Positions 1-10,266 of a DNA stretch of 64,000 bases are shown here, piece by piece. The DNA is taken from assembly GCF_006335125.1 (NCBI RefSeq), contig NZ_VDMO01000001.1, forward strand, positions 186,001 through 250,000, written 5' to 3'. The DNA comes from Deinococcus radiopugnans ATCC 19172 (GTDB lineage: Bacteria; Deinococcota; Deinococci; Deinococcales; Deinococcaceae). The stretch's first letter is position 1. The number at the start of each line of letters is the position of its first letter. A program made the translations under genes and the position numbers. The notes under the pieces were generated by a model that was not told where the DNA came from, did no database searches, and was given only the letters and a program-made list of their open reading frames with translations.

Positions 1-519
1 GCGGGCGCGCGGCAGGCCGTCGGGCATCTGCTGGGGCTGGGGCACACCCGCATCGCCTTTTACGGCGGCGGTGAGGCCAGCGGCGTCGAACACTTCCAGC
101 GCCGGGAACAGGGCTACCGGGAGGCGATGACCGCCGCCGGACTCTCCCCCCTGGCGGCCGTGCATAGCGGTGATCTGCTGGTGCAGGCCGTCAGACAGGG
201 CGAGGTCAGCGCGGTCTTCGCCGAAACCGATCTGGGCGCGGCGGCGGTGGTGCAGGCCCTCGCCAGGGCCAGGATGAGCGTTCCCGCCGACCTCTCGCTG
301 GTGGGTTTCGACGACATCCTGGGCGCGGAATACATCGCGGGCGGCCTGACGACGGTGTATCAGCCCGCAGCGGAAATGGCGGCGGAGGGCGTGCGCGTTC
401 TGCTGGCCCGGCTGGGGGGAAAGCCCGTGTCGCAGACGCTGCTGTCCCCACATCTGCTGGTGCGCCGCAGCACCGCACCGTTGACTGTTCCCAGGTCCAG
501 AGTCACAGCCACGGACTGA
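1..519 (+). CDS. LacI-family transcriptional repressor, C-terminal part (probable xylose repressor)
   Basis: The reading frame is open from base 1, so the N-terminal DNA-binding part lies outside the window. The visible 172 residues form the periplasmic-binding-protein-like effector domain of LacI/GalR regulators: a 'GLGHTRIAFYGG' segment, then 'PADLSLVGFDDI', then the C-terminal stretch ending 'LLSPHLLVRRST'. This fold binds a small sugar and changes DNA binding by the missing helix-turn-helix. The gene lies directly upstream of a complete xylose operon on the same strand. A LacI-type operator, GAAATCGTTTTC, sits in front of xylF and again in front of xylA. A xylose-responsive repressor is therefore the simplest inference, but the effector cannot be read from the sequence. 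Confidence 0.85.
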   Translation, partial: AGARQAVGHLLGLGHTRIAFYGGGEASGVEHFQRREQGYREAMTAAGLSPLAAVHSGDLLVQAVRQGEVSAVFAETDLGAAAVVQALARARMSVPADLSLVGFDDILGAEYIAGGLTTVYQPAAEMAAEGVRVLLARLGGKPVSQTLLSPHLLVRRSTAPLTVPRSRVTATD

Positions 520-553
520 GTTGGCGTCGGTGGCGCCCTAAGGATGTGACCTC

Positions 554-581
554 TTGACCTTTCGGAAGAAGAGCGTATACT
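554..581 (+). promoter_or_regulatory. Promoter of the xylose operon
   Basis: TTGACC (554-559) is followed after 16 bases by TATACT (576-581), a good sigma-70-type match. The predicted transcript start falls at about 588-590, next to the operator at 591-602, so repressor binding there would block initiation. A leader of about 120 bases follows, with a short GGCGC/GCGCC hairpin just before the xylF ribosome-binding site. Confidence 0.7.
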
Positions 582-590
582 CCACCTACC

Positions 591-602
591 GAAATCGTTT
601 TC
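591..602. promoter_or_regulatory. LacI-type operator, copy 1 (xylF side)
   Basis: GAAATCGTTTTC is a near-palindrome with the GAAA-N-CG-N-TTTC form typical of LacI/GalR operators. It lies about 10 bases after the -10 box. The identical 12-mer occurs at 3899-3910 in front of xylA. The LacI-type regulator encoded just upstream is the obvious candidate to bind it. Confidence 0.75.
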
Positions 603-723
603 CTTAGCTCAAACCGCTGAGACTTGGCTTCAAAGTCTGTCTTTCCTCCTCAATTGAATTCTATTGGGTTGTCCAGCTTCTCCTGCCTCTTTCGCGGCGC
701 AGAGCGCCAAATCAAGGAGTTCT

Positions 724-1767
724 ATGAAACGAATGGGCCTATTGACCGCCGTTCTCGGCCTGAGCCTTCTCGCCTCGCCCGCCCTGGCACAGAAGCAGGT
801 GGTGGTGGGCGTCAGTTGGTCCAACTTTCAGGAGGAGCGCTGGAAGACCGACGAGGCGGCGATCAAGGCGCAACTGGACAAGCTGGGGGCCAAGTACCTC
901 AGTGCCGACGCCCAGAGCTCCAACGAGAAGCAGATCTCGGACATCGAGAGTCTGGTGACACGCGGCGCAACCGTGCTGCTGGTGTTGGCCCAGGACACCG
1001 AGGCCGTGCTGCCTGCCATCGCCAAGGCCAAGGCCGACGGCATCCCGGTGGTGTCGTATGACCGCCTGATCGAGGACCCCTGGGCGTTCTACATCTCGTT
1101 CGACAACAAGGAAGTCGGGCGTTTGCAGGCCAGGATGATCCTGAATGCCAAACCCAAGGGCAATTACGCCTTTATCAAGGGCAGCCCCAGCGATCCCAAC
1201 GCGGCCCTGCTGTACGCCGGCCAACTGGAAGTGCTGGACAAGGCGATCAAGTCCGGCGCGATCAAGAACGTGGGCAGTCAGTTCACCGAGGGCTGGCAGC
1301 CCGAGATCGCCCAGCGCAACATGGAGCAGATGCTGACCGCCAACCAGAACAAGATCGACGCGGTGGTGGCCTCCAACGACGGCACGGCGGGCGGCGCGGT
1401 CTCGGCACTGGCGGGCGTGGGGTTGGCGGGCAAGATTCCCGTCTCGGGCCAGGACGCCGACAAGGCCGCCCTGAACCGGATTGCCAAGGGGCTGCAGACC
1501 GGGACCGTCTGGAAGGACTCGCGCACGCTGGGCACCGAAGCGGCCAAGATCGCCGTGCAACTGGCGGGCGGGACCAAAGTCAACGCCATCAAGGGCAGCA
1601 GCACCTTCAACGGCGGCCCCAGAAAGGTGGCGGTGTCCAGCATCCTCCTCAAGCCCGTCGTGATCACCAAGGCCAACCTCGGCACGCTGATCACCGCCAA
1701 GTGGGCCACCAAGGCCGAAATCTGCAACGGCGTGACGGGCGCTGCGGCCCCGGCAGCCTGCCGCTGA
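724..1767 (+). CDS. xylF: D-xylose ABC transporter substrate-binding protein
   Basis: A 347-residue exported binding protein that would deliver xylose to the XylH/XylG importer. The start at 724 has AAGGAG seven bases upstream and opens a standard signal peptide (MKRMGLL... to a cleavage site after SPALA). The mature part is a sugar-binding type 1 periplasmic protein with '[16 protein letters not shown]', 'VSYDRLI', 'NDGTAGG' and 'VSGQDAD' segments characteristic of XylF. It is the first gene of xylF-xylH-xylG-xylA-xylB and follows the operon promoter and operator. An in-frame ATG at 664 would place the signal peptide internally and is rejected. Confidence 0.92.
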   Translation: MKRMGLLTAVLGLSLLASPALAQKQVVVGVSWSNFQEERWKTDEAAIKAQLDKLGAKYLSADAQSSNEKQISDIESLVTRGATVLLVLAQDTEAVLPAIAKAKADGIPVVSYDRLIEDPWAFYISFDNKEVGRLQARMILNAKPKGNYAFIKGSPSDPNAALLYAGQLEVLDKAIKSGAIKNVGSQFTEGWQPEIAQRNMEQMLTANQNKIDAVVASNDGTAGGAVSALAGVGLAGKIPVSGQDADKAALNRIAKGLQTGTVWKDSRTLGTEAAKIAVQLAGGTKVNAIKGSSTFNGGPRKVAVSSILLKPVVITKANLGTLITAKWATKAEICNGVTGAAAPAACR

Positions 1768-1862
1768 ATCCCTAGACCTTGCCAGGGGGAATGAACGCGG
1801 GCCGTAGGGTCGCCCCGTCATTTCCCCCTTTTCGTGCCGCGCCCGGCTGGGGCTGGAGGAAT

Positions 1863-3086
1863 ATGCAGAGTGTCAAGACCGTTTCAACCACGCCGCCCAG
1901 GCGATTACTGGCACAACTGGGCCTGGATGGCCGATTGCTGTTCATGGTGCTGGCGATTGCCGGCATCTGGATTGCCTTCAACCTGCTGACCGACGGGGTC
2001 TTCATCACTTCCCGCAACCTGTGGAACCTGTCGGTGCAGACCGCGTCGGTGGGCGTGATGGTCAGCGGCATGGTGCTGATCATCGTCATGCGGAACATCG
2101 ACCTGTCCATCGGCTCGATCCTGGGCTTCACGGGCATGGCGATGGCGGTCCTGAACATCCGCGTGTTCACTCAGGAGACGTGGTGGGGCGCGCTGCTCAC
2201 GCTGGCGCTGGGGCTGCTGCTGGGGCTGGGCATCGGCATGGTGCAGGGAACGTGGGTGGCGGTGCTGGGCGTGCCGTCCTTTATCGTCACGCTGGGCGGC
2301 CTGCTGATCTTCCGGGGCGGCGCGTGGCTGCTGACCAGCGGCCAGACGGTTGCGCCCCTGACCGAGACCTTCCAGATTTTGGGCGGCGGCCTGAACGGCT
2401 CGATTGGCGGCCCGGCAAGCTGGGGCGTGGGCGCACTGATCGCGGCGGCCATCGTCTGGACGGACCTGCGGAACTATCGGCAGCGGGCCAGACGTGGATT
2501 GCCCAACCGCTCCGCCGCGCTGCAACTCGTCTTCACCGGCGTCACGCTGGCGCTGGTGCTGGCCTTCGTGCTGGTGATGAACAGCTACCCCGATCCCCGC
2601 AGCGGCCTGGCGCGCGGCATTCCGGTGCCGGTGCTGATCATGCTGGCGGTCACGGCGGTGATGATGTGGGTGGTGCGCGCCACCCGGTTCGGCCGCTACG
2701 TGTTCGCCTATGGCGGCAACCCGGAAGCCGCGCGGCTGGCCGGGATCAACACCACCCGCCTGACCATCCTGGTCTTCGGCATCATGGGGATGCTGGCCGC
2801 CCTGGCCGGGGCGATTCAAACGGCCCGATTGAACGCCGGGACCAACTCCACCGGCACCCTGGCCGAGCTGAGCGTGATCGCGGCGGCCGTGATCGGCGGC
2901 ACCTCGCTGGCGGGCGGCACCGGCAGCATCCCCGGCGCATTTCTGGGCGCAATCCTGATGGCCAGCCTGATCAACGGCATGCTGCTGCTGGACCTGCCCA
3001 GCGCGTGGCAGAACGTGGTGCAGGGGCTGGTGCTGATGCTGGCGGTCACGCTGGACGGCCTCTTCCAGCGCCGGAGGGCCAAATGA
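1863..3086 (+). CDS. xylH: Xylose ABC transporter permease
   Basis: A polytopic inner-membrane protein of 407 residues, of the ribose/xylose permease family (BPD_transp_2). The start at 1863 follows GGCTGGAGGA at ideal distance; upstream in-frame ATGs lack this. Family-typical segments are visible: '[14 protein letters not shown]', '[20 protein letters not shown]', '[15 protein letters not shown]'-like and '[24 protein letters not shown]'. It would form the membrane channel through which XylF-delivered xylose passes. It overlaps the ATPase gene by 4 nt (ATGA), indicating translational coupling. Confidence 0.92.
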   Translation: MQSVKTVSTTPPRRLLAQLGLDGRLLFMVLAIAGIWIAFNLLTDGVFITSRNLWNLSVQTASVGVMVSGMVLIIVMRNIDLSIGSILGFTGMAMAVLNIRVFTQETWWGALLTLALGLLLGLGIGMVQGTWVAVLGVPSFIVTLGGLLIFRGGAWLLTSGQTVAPLTETFQILGGGLNGSIGGPASWGVGALIAAAIVWTDLRNYRQRARRGLPNRSAALQLVFTGVTLALVLAFVLVMNSYPDPRSGLARGIPVPVLIMLAVTAVMMWVVRATRFGRYVFAYGGNPEAARLAGINTTRLTILVFGIMGMLAALAGAIQTARLNAGTNSTGTLAELSVIAAAVIGGTSLAGGTGSIPGAFLGAILMASLINGMLLLDLPSAWQNVVQGLVLMLAVTLDGLFQRRRAK

Positions 3087-3862
3087 GCGCCGCCTCTGCC
3101 CCGCAGCAGGTCACGCCGCTGGTGGAGGCGCGCGGCATCTCCAAGAGTTTTGGCGGGATCCACGCACTGGAGCACGTCAATGTCAGTCTGGCTCCCGGCG
3201 AGGTGCTGGGGCTGCTGGGGCACAACGGTGCGGGCAAATCCACCCTCATCAAGATGCTTTCCGGGGCGTACACCGCCGATGCCGGGCAGATTCTGCTGGA
3301 CGGGCAGGAAGTGAAACTCACCAGTCCCCGCGCCGCGCAGCGGCTGGGCATCGAGACGATCTACCAGAATCTGGCGCTGGCCGACAATCTGGACGTGGCC
3401 GCCAACATCTTCCTGGGGCGCGAGTTGCTGCGCGGCGGCGCGCTGGACGAGGACACCATGGAGCTGGAGGCCCGCAAGGTGCTGGACCGCCTGAAAGTCA
3501 ACCTGCCGGACCTCAAGAAACCCGTGTTCAACCTGTCGGGCGGCCAGCGCCAGTGCATCGCCATCAGCCGGGCCATCTATTTCAAGGCCAGGGTGCTGAT
3601 CATGGACGAACCCACCGCCGCACTGGGACCGCAGGAAACGCATCAGGTCAACGAGCTGATCAAGTCGCTGAAGACCGAGGGTGTGGGGATCTTTCTGATC
3701 AGCCACGACATGCATGACGTGTTCGACCTGGCCGACCGCGTGACCGTCATGAAAAACGGGAAAGTGGTGGGCAGCGCCCTGACCTCGCAGATCACGCAGG
3801 ACGAGGTGCTGGAGATGATCATCGCGGGCAAGTTGCCGGGGCGGGATGTGCTGACGGTCTAG
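3083..3862 (+). CDS. xylG: Xylose ABC transporter ATP-binding protein, single-domain type
   Basis: ATPase that powers the xylose importer. It has one complete nucleotide-binding domain: Walker A 'GHNGAGKST', Q-loop region '[11 protein letters not shown]', signature '[15 protein letters not shown]', Walker B '[11 protein letters not shown]' and the H-loop histidine in 'FLISHDMHD'. At 259 residues it is half the length of the two-domain XylG/RbsA ATPases (about 500 residues) found in enteric bacteria, so it presumably works as a homodimer, as in the short FrcA-like members. The start overlaps the xylH stop by 4 nt. Confidence 0.9.
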   Translation: MSAASAPQQVTPLVEARGISKSFGGIHALEHVNVSLAPGEVLGLLGHNGAGKSTLIKMLSGAYTADAGQILLDGQEVKLTSPRAAQRLGIETIYQNLALADNLDVAANIFLGRELLRGGALDEDTMELEARKVLDRLKVNLPDLKKPVFNLSGGQRQCIAISRAIYFKARVLIMDEPTAALGPQETHQVNELIKSLKTEGVGIFLISHDMHDVFDLADRVTVMKNGKVVGSALTSQITQDEVLEMIIAGKLPGRDVLTV

Positions 3863-3898
3863 ACGGCCTGCCCGATGTCACCCTGATCAAATCAAACA

Positions 3899-3910
3899 GA
3901 AATCGTTTTC
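3899..3910. promoter_or_regulatory. LacI-type operator, copy 2 (xylA side)
   Basis: GAAATCGTTTTC, identical to the 12-mer before xylF. It sits 20 bases upstream of the xylA start, just before a possible -10 box (TATACC, 3914-3919), so xylA-xylB appear to have a second, repressed promoter inside the operon. Confidence 0.7.
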
Positions 3911-3929
3911 GTTATACCCTGGGAGAACC

Positions 3930-5092
3930 ATGACCGACTTTACCCCCACCGCCGCAGACCGTTTCACCTTTGGCCTCTGGACCGTCGGCAACGTCGGGCG
4001 CGATCCCTTCGGGGAACCCACCCGGCAGCCGATGGGTGCACCGGACATCGTTCGCAAGCTGGCTGAACTGGGCGCGTCGGGCATCAGTCTGCACGACAAC
4101 GATCTTGTGCCGATTGACGCGACGGCTGCCGAGCGTGACCGACTTGTCGCGGACCTGAAAGCCGCGCTGTCCGAAACGGGGCTTAAAGTACCGATGGCCA
4201 CCACCAACCTGTTCGGCGACCCGGCCTTCAAGGACGGTGCGTTTACCAGCGCGGACCGCCGCGTGCGGGCCTACGCGCTGCAAAAAACGATGCGCTCGAT
4301 GGACCTGGGGGCCGAACTGGGCGCAACGACCTACGTGTTCTGGGGGGGCCGCGAGGGCACCGAGGTAGACGCGGGCGGCAAATTGATGGACGCGCTGGCG
4401 TGGTTCCGCGAAAGCCTCAACTTCCTGGCCGCCTATTCCGAATCCCAGGGCTACGGCTACCGTTTCGCGCTGGAACCCAAACCCAACGAGCCGCGCGGGG
4501 ACATCTTTTTGCCCACGGTGGGCAGCGCCCTGGGCTTTATTCCCACGCTGGACCGGCCCGAACTGTTCGGCGTCAATCCCGAATTCGCCCACGAGACGAT
4601 GGCGGGCCTCAGCTTTCCGCACGCCATCGCGCAGGCGCTGGACGCGGGCAAGCTGTTCCACATCGACCTCAACGATCAGAAGATGGGCCGCTTCGATCAG
4701 GACCTGCGCTTCGGCGCCGAGAACCTCAAGGGCGCGTTCTTCACGGTCATGCTGCTCGAAGACGCAGGTTACAGCGGCCCGCTGCACTTCGACGCCCACG
4801 CCCTGCGCACCGAGGACGAGGCGGGCGTGTGGGCTTTCGCGCGCGGCTGCATGCGGACCTACCTGATCTTGAAGGACAAGGTGGCCCAGTTCCGCGCTGA
4901 CGCCGAGATCAAGGCGGCGCTGGAGGCCTACCGCGTAGAAGACAAGGAACTGGCCGCCCTGAGCAACTTTTCGCCCGAGAACGCCGAGGCCCTCAAGAAC
5001 CGTGAATTTGACCGTGAGGCGCTGGGCGCGCGTGGGCCGGGCCTGGAAGCCCTGGACCAGATGACCATCGAACTGCTGATGGGCGTGCGCGG

Positions 5093-5096
<4 letters not shown>
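3930..5096 (+). CDS. xylA: Xylose isomerase
   Basis: Converts D-xylose to D-xylulose in the cytoplasm, the first step of xylose use. The 388-residue length and segments '[23 protein letters not shown]', '[17 protein letters not shown]', '[11 protein letters not shown]', '[17 protein letters not shown]' and '[19 protein letters not shown]' match the short (class I, actinobacterial/Thermus) xylose isomerases, including the metal-binding Glu and Asp residues in the [10 protein letters not shown] and DLNDQ segments. The start has a GGGAG ribosome site 8 bases upstream. It overlaps xylB by 4 nt. Confidence 0.95.
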
Positions 5097-6571
<1,475 letters not shown>

Positions 6572-6654
6572 AATTCAGACCTCAGAAGAAACGATTGGCC
6601 TTTCTTTTTGCTTCCGACGCTGAAACGAATCGGAGCGTTGATCAGGGGCGCGGC

Positions 6655-6804
6655 CTAGAGCAGTTGTCCGAATTACAGCATCAGAAAAGGAGACTTCTGA
6701 TGCCTCCATTCTCTCCTTCGGAGCTGTATCAGTCCCAGCTGCTCGTTGAAACTCACTCACTCCGTTCGGTCAAAAGGAAACAGCTCTTTTGACAAATGCT
6801 CTAG
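6655..6804. mobile_element. MITE-like inverted-repeat element, copy 1 (150 bp)
   Basis: The ends are 14-base inverted repeats with one mismatch: CTAGAGCAGTTGTC (6655-6668) and GACAAATGCTCTAG (6791-6804). Inside is a perfect 9-base stem, GCATCAGAA (6678-6686) with TTCTGATGC (6695-6703). A second copy, about 80-85% alike by eye, lies at 33601-33769. The outer CTAG at both ends may be a target duplication (TA or CTAG). It encodes no transposase, so it would need one supplied elsewhere. Its right end provides the TAG stop of the convergent gene at 6801-8030. Confidence 0.75.
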
Positions 6805-8030
6805 GCTACCGGCACCACCAGTTCGTCCAGCTCACGCGGATACAGGCTGAGCCGCTCTGATCCCGACGGGGTGATGACCACCGTATCGGAATGCCGGAAG
6901 CCGGCGAATTCGGGGACGTACAGCCCCGGCTCCACCGAAAACACCATGCCTGCCTCGATGACCGTGTGATCGTCGAGATCCAGGAAAGGGTGTTCATGTC
7001 CCTCCAGCCCGAAAGCGTGCCCGGTATGGTGGCGGACCAGATCGTCCATGCCCAGTTCATCACGGATAAACCCCCGGACCTCAGCCTCCACCTCAGCGCA
7101 GCTGCGTCCGGGGCGCAGGGCCTCCAGGCCCACCTGCTGCGCGGCCAGCATCGCCGCGAAGAACCTCCGAAACCGGTCATCCGGCTCGCCGACGATCATG
7201 GTGCGTTCCAGCTCGGATTCGTACCCGCCCACCACGCCATACGCGCCAGTCACCAGCACGTCGCGCGCCTGAACGGCCCCCGCCTCGTGCAGGCCGTGCG
7301 GGTGGGCCGTATTGCTGCCTCGAATGAACATGGCGTTGGCGGGCAGCCCCTCGCGCGCTTTGGGCACGTAGCGCCCGCCCAGTTCGGCCAGCAGGTCGCG
7401 GGTGGCCTGCAGGCTGGCCCCGTGCGAAATCAGCAGTTCCTCGCTGCCCACGCGAATACTGTCCTGCATCAGTCGGTGGGCGTGGTCCCCCCAGCGGCAC
7501 GCTTCGGTCATCAGGGCGATCTCGGCGGCGCTCTTGACCATGCGCAGATCGTCGATCAGGGCCACGTCGGCCTGAACGGATTGATCCAGCACGGCGCTCA
7601 GGGCCGGCCCCCGGTAGCCCCAGCGGTGTTCGTAGCCGTCCACGTCCGCCGCGATCACCTTGCCCAGCACGCCCAGCCTGGAGAGCAGCTCGCGCAGGAA
7701 CAGCATGGGGTGACGCCCGGAGCCGCCGCCAGGGTATTCGGGATAAACGGCTGAGTCGTCCAGCTGCGGCCCCTGCTGCTGAAAGTGACTGAGTTCGAGG
7801 TTCGGCAACAGGGCCGCCACCGCGCCGCCCGCCGTCAGGACCAGAGCGATGGGCCGCTCGGTGGGCGAGAAGAAAAAGCCGCTCAGGTACGCCACGCGCG
7901 TCGGGCCGAAGACGCAGATGGCGTCCAGTTGCCGGTCCTGAAGCAACTGAAAGACCCGTTCGCGCCGCAGGCGGTATTCGTCCGCGCCGATCTCCAGCCG
8001 GTCGTGTTCAGTAAAGATGATCTCGGTCAT
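6801..8030 (-). CDS. Creatinase-like M24-family hydrolase lacking the usual metal ligands
   Basis: A 409-residue protein with the two-domain fold of aminopeptidase P, prolidase and creatinase (N-terminal domain about 1-150, pita-bread domain about 165-400). The metal site of true M24 peptidases (Asp, Asp, His, Glu, Glu) is not intact: the first Asp position reads V in 'LVTGAYG', the second is Glu in 'GYESELERTM', and the last Glu is Ser in 'FRHSDTVVI'. The His of 'GHAFGLEGHEHPF' and the Glu of 'SVEPGLY' remain. The 'LERT' form resembles creatinase, a metal-free amidinohydrolase, so a non-peptidase hydrolase is likely. It ends a leftward group with the IclR and DUF885 genes. Its stop codon lies inside the inverted-repeat element. 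Confidence 0.8.
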   Translation of the reverse strand: MTEIIFTEHDRLEIGADEYRLRRERVFQLLQDRQLDAICVFGPTRVAYLSGFFFSPTERPIALVLTAGGAVAALLPNLELSHFQQQGPQLDDSAVYPEYPGGGSGRHPMLFLRELLSRLGVLGKVIAADVDGYEHRWGYRGPALSAVLDQSVQADVALIDDLRMVKSAAEIALMTEACRWGDHAHRLMQDSIRVGSEELLISHGASLQATRDLLAELGGRYVPKAREGLPANAMFIRGSNTAHPHGLHEAGAVQARDVLVTGAYGVVGGYESELERTMIVGEPDDRFRRFFAAMLAAQQVGLEALRPGRSCAEVEAEVRGFIRDELGMDDLVRHHTGHAFGLEGHEHPFLDLDDHTVIEAGMVFSVEPGLYVPEFAGFRHSDTVVITPSGSERLSLYPRELDELVVPVA

Positions 8031-8061
8031 GACAATCCTCCGTGATCTTGATCGGCGGCGT

Positions 8062-8844
8062 TCAGTCGCCCACGGGTTCCGGCACCGGCTGACGAATCAG
8101 TTCATCGGCGCAGCGCCGGGCCATGCCGATGACCGCCTCGCTGACCTCCTCGATGCGGCCACGGCTCATGCGGCTGGTGGGACCCGCCACCCCGATGGCC
8201 GCGATGACCTTGCCCGCGCCGTTGAGAATGCCCGACGACAGGCAGCGCACGCCCACCTCGCGCTCCTCATCGTCCAGCGCAAATCCCTGCGTGCGGACGC
8301 ACAACAGCTCGTCCAGCAGCGCCGGTTCGTCGGTAATGGTGTGGGGGGTGCGGGCGGGGAGGCCCGTCTTGCGGACGATCTCATCCACGCGGGCGGTGGG
8401 CAGGTCAGCCAGAAAGACCTTGCCCACGTCGCTGCAGTGCAGCGGGGCAATGCTGCCGGGGGTGGTGAACATCCGCACCATGCTGAACGGCTCCACCTGA
8501 CTGAGATACATGGCCGTGGTGCCGTAGAGCTGCGCGATGTGGGCGGTTTCCCCGGTCACCTCCACCAGTTCCTGCAAGTAGGGGCGCACCCGGCGCACCA
8601 GGTCGTAACGCAGGTACAGCGCGCTGCTGATGTCCACGATCTCGGGGCCGATGTCGTACCGTTTGGTCTGAGGGTCCTGAAACACGTAGTTCTTGACCGT
8701 CAGGGTCTGGAGGATACGGTGGATGGTGCTGGGGGCCAGGTCCATGGCCTGGGACAGCTCCCCCACACTGAGCGAACGGTTGGCCGCCACGATGGTATTG
8801 ATGATGTCGAGGGCACGCTCGACGCTCTGGACAGTTTCGCTCAT
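8062..8844 (-). CDS. IclR-family transcriptional regulator
   Basis: A 260-residue regulator with an N-terminal winged helix (about residues 1-65; 'SVERALDIINTIVAANRSLSVGELSQAMDLAPSTIHRILQTL') and a C-terminal effector-binding IclR domain ('HCSDVGKVFLADLP', 'GFALDDEEREVGVRCLSSGIL'). The start is the ATG at 8844; a longer frame to 8868 would run into the stop region of the preceding gene. It lies between DUF885 and M24 genes, 13 nt and 31 nt away, and opposite the large catabolic operon. It is the natural candidate to bind the paired TTCC-N7-GGAA sites at 10082-10129. Confidence 0.9.
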   Translation of the reverse strand: MSETVQSVERALDIINTIVAANRSLSVGELSQAMDLAPSTIHRILQTLTVKNYVFQDPQTKRYDIGPEIVDISSALYLRYDLVRRVRPYLQELVEVTGETAHIAQLYGTTAMYLSQVEPFSMVRMFTTPGSIAPLHCSDVGKVFLADLPTARVDEIVRKTGLPARTPHTITDEPALLDELLCVRTQGFALDDEEREVGVRCLSSGILNGAGKVIAAIGVAGPTSRMSRGRIEEVSEAVIGMARRCADELIRQPVPEPVGD

Positions 8845-8857
8845 AGGATGCCCCAGT

Positions 8858-10054
8858 CTAGGAGCCAAACATCCGCAGGCTGCGCGGAGAGTGCATCTGG
8901 CCGTACAGCGTGTCGATAAAGGCGGACCATTGCCCCTCGCTCAGGCCCTCGCGCACCTCGCGCACCGCCTCGTTGCCGAACCAGTACGAGGCGATGAACG
9001 GTCCCCGGAAGCTGTAGCTGGCAAAGCGGATGCGCCCCTCGATCCAGGCCCGCTGCCCGAAGGAATAGCGTTCCAGAAAGTCCATCACGCGGTCCTCGGC
9101 CCAGTTCTCGCCCATCTGATACCACGCCGCACTCGTGGCGCTGGCGCTGCGCACCCGCCGCAGCTGGGCATGCACCGCGTCGTCCTGGTGTTCAACCCAG
9201 TCCAGCAGTTCCACGCCCTGATCCCCGATGCCCTCCTGCACGCAGCCGGTCACGGCGTTGGTGGTGCACAGCAGCACGTCGGCGGTGCTCTGGCCGCTGC
9301 CCGCCTTGTCGCGGGTGTACAGCAGCTGGGTGGAGTGGCCCGGAAAGACCTCGTGGCAGACCAGATGCTTGAGGGCCGCCCGCGTGAAGTTAAGGTCCAT
9401 GTTCAGGTCCATCTGCCCCTGGTTGAAGTTGCAGCGCGCAGTGAACGGGACGTCGCGCAGGGGATTCAGGCGCATGGTGTAGTCACCCGTCGGGTAGATC
9501 CGGGCGTCGGTGCGGCGCTGCGCTTCGGCCATCAGTTCGGTAAAGACCGGTTCGAGCTGGCCCGAGTCCAGCGCCCGCTCCTCCTCCCAGCGCCCGATGC
9601 GCTCGGCCAGCGTGCCGTGGCGCATTCCGGCCTGATCCAGCATCCCCTCCAGCTGACCGTGCATCTCCAGCAGCTGATCGTCGCTGATCGGCTGGGCCGG
9701 CACGCCCACCAGGCCCTCGAGCTTCTCGCGGAAGCTCAAGACCTCGCCCTCGAACAGCCGGGTGGCCGTTCTCAGCGAGCGCAGCATGTCGTCCAGGAAG
9801 ACATGCCGCGCGCCCGCCGGGGACTGGGCCACCTGCCGTTCCAGATCATCGAGCTCGGTGTGGACCGCGTCCCAGTCGCTCAGGGCCAGCGGCGGCACCA
9901 GCTCGTCGCCCAGATAGATCGGCACCAGCCCCTCGCTGTCGAGTACGCCGTGCCCGCGTGAGAGCTGGCGTTCGAGGTGGTCCATCCCGATGGTCAGGGC
10001 CGTGAGCTGGCGGCCCAGCGAAGCGTCGTTTGGGGCTGCGTTCTGGTTCTCCAT
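8858..10054 (-). CDS. DUF885-family putative metallopeptidase (short form, intact HExxPGH)
   Basis: 398 residues, shorter than the usual 550-600 of DUF885 proteins; the N-terminal third looks reduced. The putative zinc motif is intact: 'CHEVFPGHSTQ' (HExxPGH), followed by 'VQEGIGDQGVEL', equivalent to the family's EGWA Glu segment. No signal peptide is seen, so it is probably cytoplasmic. The ATG at 10054 has AGGAGG at good distance. It heads the leftward transcript from the shared promoter region and shares that control with a second, divergent DUF885 protein at 16044-17660. Substrate unknown; peptide or peptide-like amide hydrolysis is inferred from the family. Confidence 0.82.
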   Translation of the reverse strand: MENQNAAPNDASLGRQLTALTIGMDHLERQLSRGHGVLDSEGLVPIYLGDELVPPLALSDWDAVHTELDDLERQVAQSPAGARHVFLDDMLRSLRTATRLFEGEVLSFREKLEGLVGVPAQPISDDQLLEMHGQLEGMLDQAGMRHGTLAERIGRWEEERALDSGQLEPVFTELMAEAQRRTDARIYPTGDYTMRLNPLRDVPFTARCNFNQGQMDLNMDLNFTRAALKHLVCHEVFPGHSTQLLYTRDKAGSGQSTADVLLCTTNAVTGCVQEGIGDQGVELLDWVEHQDDAVHAQLRRVRSASATSAAWYQMGENWAEDRVMDFLERYSFGQRAWIEGRIRFASYSFRGPFIASYWFGNEAVREVREGLSEGQWSAFIDTLYGQMHSPRSLRMFGS

Positions 10055-10081
10055 GTTGTTCCTCCTGAATGCCGCCCATCA

Positions 10082-10129
10082 TTCCGTCAAGTGGAACTTA
10101 AAGTCAAGCCTTCATTCCATATCCCGGAA
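10082..10129. promoter_or_regulatory. Tandem operators between divergent catabolic operons
   Basis: Two inverted repeats of identical form, TTCC-N7-GGAA, occupy 10082-10096 and 10115-10129, centres 33 bp apart (three helical turns). The second extends to ATTCC-N7-GGAAT. They lie between the leftward DUF885/IclR/M24 genes and the rightward transporter operon, upstream of its promoter. Spacing and symmetry suit a cooperative dimeric regulator, most simply the IclR protein encoded nearby. Confidence 0.55.
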
Positions 10130-10160
10130 TATAAGAGGTTTTCTGGGATGCAATTCGGGC

Positions 10161-10190
10161 TTGACTTCACCGCATAAGTATGCATACACT
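10161..10190 (+). promoter_or_regulatory. Promoter of the catabolic transporter operon
   Basis: TTGACT (10161-10166), 18 bases, TACACT (10185-10190). It is followed by a leader of about 70 bases and a strong ribosome site (GGAGG, 10254-10258) for the gene at 10267. Confidence 0.55.
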
Positions 10191-10266
10191 ACTGTGCAAA
10201 CCTTAACTCATATTCTGGTTTTGATCGGTCTGGCCGCACTTTTCTCACTCATCGGAGGTTAGAAAT

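Noticed and set aside
6585..6632. Possible third xyl operator (AAACGATT and GAAACGAATCGG after xylB)
   Set aside because: Only half of the GAAATCGTTTTC palindrome is present and there is no promoter nearby.
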